The position numbers and the translations under genes are program-made. From Moorena sp. SIOASIH (GTDB taxonomy: Bacteria; Cyanobacteriota; Cyanobacteriia; Cyanobacteriales; Coleofasciculaceae): a DNA stretch of 64,000 nucleotides. The notes under the pieces are model-generated. The model ran no database searches and was not told where the DNA came from. It saw nothing but the letters and a program-made list of their open reading frames with translations. How positions within the stretch are numbered: position 1 is the stretch's first letter; each line of letters opens with the position of its first letter. Shown in pieces: positions 61,501 through 64,000 of the stretch. Where the stretch lies: positions 549,501-613,500 of the forward strand of contig NZ_JAAHIH010000004.1 in assembly GCF_010671925.1 (NCBI RefSeq), written 5' to 3'.

Positions 61501-64000
61501 GGGAACAATCCAATTTTGATTGGCCTCAATCAGATCCGATTCATTTTGGAGCGCCTCTGCTACTTCTGCCACAGTTAGGGGGCGTTGCGTACGCTTTTCT
61601 AACAGATCCACCGCTGTTTTCAGACAACTGAAGTCATACATGCGATGAATAATGTCCAATGATGTCTGTAAGGTGTCGATCAATACCTGATCATCGGTTT
61701 GACCATGGGCAGTTTCGATATTAGCGATCGCATTCGGCACATTCAAGGTTTCAGGTTGAGTATAAACCGTTGATGGCTCGAATTGGGATTTAAGGTTTCC
61801 TTGAGCATCCAGCAGTGTTGCTTTCAAGATACTCAAAGAAGATTCACTATCATTGGGATCAAGTAAGGCCCGTAACGCAATGCGATTTGCCCCTTCCAAG
61901 TTCTCCAGTTGCTCATAAATAGCATTCACAGCCCCAATGCTTTGCTGGGTTTGACTGGCGTCGCCTACAATATTATTCCCAATGCTTTGCTGGGTTTGAC
62001 TGGCGTCGCCTACAATATTATTTTTGAAGTTAACCAGGGTTAGCGCCCATCGAGAGGTGAGAGTGTAGAAGGTTTCATCGGTTCCGGTCTCGATAGTTTG
62101 ACTATCGATACTGTAGAAGGTTTCCTCAGTTCCGGTCTCGATAGTTTGACTGATGAAAGCCGCTAACCGTTTTAAGTCGCTATTTACCGTATCGTCACTG
62201 TTGTAACTAATCTTAGTCAGGGATGCCAAAACCGGACGGACATCGATTTCAGCATTGGCACTCAAGAGTCCTGCCAGGGTTTGGTTAGCCACCGCTACGG
62301 CTGCTGGGGTAATTTCCGTTCCCATGGTACTGGTTAAGGTACTCAGGGATGTGGTTTGATCTGTGGATTGTACCACTGCTAGATAGTCAGGGTTCTGTGC
62401 AGAAGAGGTATCCAGGGTAAAGCGATCCGGAATGTAGAGAGTTGCCCCGGACTCTAAGGCTAAAGTGGGATTTTGAAGAGCAATATCCCCTGCTGTGGTT
62501 TGATCGGTAATAATTTGACTATCATCGGCAGCAGCAATATCCCCTTCTGTGGTTTGATCGGTAATAATTTGACTATCATCGGCAGCAGCAATAGCAATCA
62601 TTTGCTCAAAGCTATCCCCACTGGTGACAGTGTAGTTCAACAGCACGTCAGCCAGGATTACATCCTCCGTACCAAATAACCCAGTCATCTCGCTGACAGC
62701 AGCAGCAACCACAGCTAATTGACTATTGATCGTAGACTCAGTCAAAATATCACTGATATTGCCCACCCCTTGTACCGTTTCCAACACCGTGCGATGAAGG
62801 TTGGTTTGTAGATGAAGCTGCTGAGTTAGGTAAGCAAGGGTGTTCCGTTCGGGCACAATTGCCTCAGTAATGGTATACTCCAGGGCAACCACTTCAGCAA
62901 CAATGCTGGATTTCAGCACATCGATGGCGCGAACATCAGTAGTGGCAACAAACTGGTTAAGGGCAATATGATATAGACTATCCTGAGGCTGGATGGTGTA
63001 ATCAAGGCTACTATCGGCCATTGTGATTGTGGAACCTGCCACCAGTAAATCCTGGCGTTGGGCATTGGCAAGAATCACCGTTTCAACAGTTTCTATCCTA
63101 GAGGTATTGGGGAATGCCGTAGCGATCGCACTCCAGGTCTTTTCAGTAATTATCTTGATCTCTACATTAAACGGAGTTGGTGTTGCTTCATCATTCTTGG
63201 TCACCGTGACCGTTAATGTTGTGTCCGTGGGGAAAATTTCCAGACCACGAATGGCCTCAACCACATCCTGGGATGCTGCTAACAGACGGTCTCGAAGATT
63301 GCCCAACGTCTCGGCATCCTGGGTTGTGCTACCCAAGGCTGAAACCGTAACCCCTGCCAGCAATACCGTCGATTCATTCTCTGCAATAATCTCATTGATC
63401 CGGTCAGTCAGGATCTGGTCAAACTCCAGATCCAGGTCAGCATTTTCCAGCTGCAATACCCCATAGGCAATTTCTTCTAGGGTGGCGTTTAGGGTAACGT
63501 AATTGTTGACGTGGGATGATTCTAGACCCTTGATCAGGACACCATTGGTTAAAGTTTGGGTCGTATCTAACCCTTGAGCAATGGTTTGTAGCAGGGTTTC
63601 GATCAGCTGGTCTTCCTCTAGGGCGAGTTGTGCGATCGCAATTGACTCGAAGGTATCCCCATCTTGAACGGTATAGCGTACGAAATTACCAGCGGTATTA
63701 GTGTAAGAAATAATCCCACCAACCGCTAATAAATCCGCCGTTTTTGCATATTTAGTGACAATTTCCTCAACTTTTGCACTTTCAGTTCCGTAATCTTTGT
63801 TGAGCTTAGTTGCGATCGCATTTAAGCTGTTGGTTGGCTCAACCCGAATACCTACAGGAATCTGAATATTTTGACCACTGGTGAAAATACCACTGACTGC
63901 ACTATTACTATCCCCTAAATCTCCAATATCACAGCCATACTGATTAGCAACGGATTCCAGGTTTTCACTGTTACCAGCAACTGTATAGGTAAATTGCTGC
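58567..64000 (-). CDS. Giant LysM-like/Calx-beta protein, 5' end outside the window
   Basis: The frame is open from the stop at 58567 to the window edge (1810 residues visible), so the ATG at 63456 is internal. LysM-like units, which bind peptidoglycan or glycans, occur at visible residues about 3-30 (FTYTVAGNSENLESVANQYG), 108-135 (VRYTVQDGDTFESIAIAQ), 336-360 (YTIQPQDSLYHIAL) and 453-475 (NYTVTSGDSFEQM). A Calx-beta domain lies at about 1330-1435 (FTITLSPPSDNTVTVDYQTQ, GDYTATSGSLEFDPGETTKE). The rest is Asp/Glu/Thr/Ser-rich and unrecognised. Four short in-frame tandem duplications occur. It is probably a surface or toxin-like protein; function unknown. Confidence 0.75.
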   Translation of the reverse strand, partial: QQFTYTVAGNSENLESVANQYGCDIGDLGDSNSAVSGIFTSGQNIQIPVGIRVEPTNSLNAIATKLNKDYGTESAKVEEIVTKYAKTADLLAVGGIISYTNTAGNFVRYTVQDGDTFESIAIAQLALEEDQLIETLLQTIAQGLDTTQTLTNGVLIKGLESSHVNNYVTLNATLEEIAYGVLQLENADLDLEFDQILTDRINEIIAENESTVLLAGVTVSALGSTTQDAETLGNLRDRLLAASQDVVEAIRGLEIFPTDTTLTVTVTKNDEATPTPFNVEIKIITEKTWSAIATAFPNTSRIETVETVILANAQRQDLLVAGSTITMADSSLDYTIQPQDSLYHIALNQFVATTDVRAIDVLKSSIVAEVVALEYTITEAIVPERNTLAYLTQQLHLQTNLHRTVLETVQGVGNISDILTESTINSQLAVVAAAVSEMTGLFGTEDVILADVLLNYTVTSGDSFEQMIAIAAADDSQIITDQTTEGDIAAADDSQIITDQTTAGDIALQNPTLALESGATLYIPDRFTLDTSSAQNPDYLAVVQSTDQTTSLSTLTSTMGTEITPAAVAVANQTLAGLLSANAEIDVRPVLASLTKISYNSDDTVNSDLKRLAAFISQTIETGTEETFYSIDSQTIETGTDETFYTLTSRWALTLVNFKNNIVGDASQTQQSIGNNIVGDASQTQQSIGAVNAIYEQLENLEGANRIALRALLDPNDSESSLSILKATLLDAQGNLKSQFEPSTVYTQPETLNVPNAIANIETAHGQTDDQVLIDTLQTSLDIIHRMYDFSCLKTAVDLLEKRTQRPLTVAEVAEALQNESDLIEANQNWIVPPAVASTTVDLTFRDNNNSLLYPTDLLFPVTVQLEMRRNEDLMHSDDVSEAEVVSAYFAPKTVVLTSSSDDENAEFSERLASLDPFAKAFEQALPNLKLAVGRDAGNIDNANPQNSDTLWAVHLGDTGISYDIKEDFPYFFSAAPLSNTLMSGEVNLYSYTQDGGLDQTSTETVRVDAVDLNGLARNYLRAIEDILKPETAIPAVNDSTLKDEIGRILDVKASLADSISKNVTHVLETSVDTTSEEYTTRQTLAVEALQSEEYTTRQTLAVEALQKELLTNLADAYDIETIVQYNVDVAIADRYQWSDQDIPRLSGQPVINGAYYTNPESTPNSTSSDAEKQALLQSIDFTLSPAKIELSDANNGKSTLTFFFNTQTPQRYEDIAVNLNYQVNELEYKINTTNSTSSWLNFIQPLNDEPNQIGDVQIPIPLRDFPLPPSLISHTAIPDPDSFAGEILSAEDIRDWNYVFLYEHPDVAQDTIECRIEYNGSSKLTINDVSLKEPEENQDVEAVFTITLSPPSDNTVTVDYQTQDGTAKAPGDYTATSGSLEFDPGETTKEIRVPVNSDDCFENNETFTLVLSNAVNADIADPVGVGTIIDTTNTIDPLLDTLVRFNNLYPTLASDLKALETGLTSDNETTVTSALSAFATLAEDVARSWQIWQPIAIAQASRETVHYNIDENLSADQETKTVIITPTNNIPVTDKTVTDQPVPDQQILDIELPGYELNETRQNDFTTNSLTVPYTTIEYDFTKLLDATGVETFGESALPDRKVTVTNLDVLDYQNAWGAIRLARNKNLIDGRETNAAFIFQTPEVRFKNRITPLIVNDKRWDIADLGDSRSKALDKHLEELFKVLLPAIINRPYDIRISCQYAFALASNTSATGNEEELLASLPVLLTPRFTVQKSGDSTMLQVTQQLRTNIVDEIDYWQEQKNPNKTRGRYLFSFSFFSNPENVSTTENPNLPLLTVENLNLLLTDIS
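60681..60774. repeat. 48-bp in-frame tandem duplication
   Basis: Units start at 60681 and 60729; they encode the 16-residue SEEYTTRQTLAVEALQ twice. The copies are identical over almost the full length. Confidence 0.9.
61934..62022. repeat. 45-bp in-frame tandem duplication
   Basis: Units start at 61934 and 61979 and encode NNIVGDASQTQQSIG twice. Confidence 0.9.
62065..62152. repeat. 48-bp in-frame tandem duplication, slightly diverged
   Basis: Units start at 62065 and 62113 and encode SQTIETGTEETFYSID and SQTIETGTDETFYTLT. Confidence 0.8.
62480..62592. repeat. 54-bp in-frame tandem duplication
   Basis: Units start at 62480 and 62534 and encode AADDSQIITDQTT(E/A)GDIA twice. Confidence 0.9.

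Overview
The window looks like a piece of a large, repeat-laden filamentous cyanobacterial genome, with a Moorena-like marine oscillatorian as my best guess. Supporting signs are many HIP1 octamers (GCGATCGC), a Rubisco activase with a small-subunit-like tail, IS200/IS605 (tnpB) elements, and intergenic spaces filled with heptanucleotide tandem repeats and short palindromic dispersed repeats of the gttcgcgtagcgtggcc type. No tRNA, rRNA or CRISPR array was seen.

Layout. 1-2.3 kb: a decayed tnpB transposon and relics. 2.3-5.3 kb: an iron-type alcohol dehydrogenase and a class I/II aminotransferase, both with C-termini running into repeats. 6.3-22.7 kb: an exopolysaccharide/O-antigen-like locus, all on the + strand. 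It holds a CapD/PglF-type dehydratase fused to a degenerate EAL domain, a DUF4874/DUF4832 protein, a MurJ/Wzx-like flippase, four GT4 glycosyltransferases, a Wzy-like polymerase, a PglC-type initiating sugar transferase, a FemAB/GNAT-like transferase and a PglE/DegT aminotransferase. The matching Wzc-type tyrosine autokinase is at 30.9-33.1 kb on the other strand. Together these could make an amino-sugar-containing lipid-linked repeat unit, flip it, polymerise it and control chain length.

23-30.4 kb: an Mrr-nuclease protein with a hydrophobic glycine-rich N-terminus plus a truncated N-terminal duplicate; a frameshifted small gene; a large secreted subtilase-like protease (SdrD-B and RTX repeats) and its truncated paralogue, which carries a 176-bp MITE with a clean 11-bp target duplication. 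30.6-45.1 kb: DUF433 protein, Wzc, Rubisco activase, SfsA, a small RiPP-precursor-like gene, a leucine-dehydrogenase-like protein, a VOC protein, a dead O-methyltransferase, hemD and cobA (with a duplicated hemD 3' fragment), and DUF4336.

45.5-57 kb: mostly small hypothetical, membrane or secreted proteins (ricin-type lectin, HIRAN protein, lipoprotein-like), one intact tnpB with a divergent ribbon-helix-helix gene, a second tnpB broken by palindromic repeats, and an internally deleted relic of that element. 57-64 kb: a seven-repeat FG-GAP/VCBS secreted protein and the 3' part of a giant LysM-like/Calx-beta protein that runs off the window.

The most interesting signals are: (1) short palindromic repeats inserted in two different tnpB genes at the codon expected to encode the RuvC catalytic glutamate, with an uninserted relic copy for comparison; (2) the dehydratase-EAL fusion; (3) the orphan D/K/F/P-rich peptide with a leader-like N-terminus; (4) a MITE family carrying an 8-bp minisatellite, two copies of which abut stop codons; and (5) four independent in-frame tandem duplications in the giant protein.
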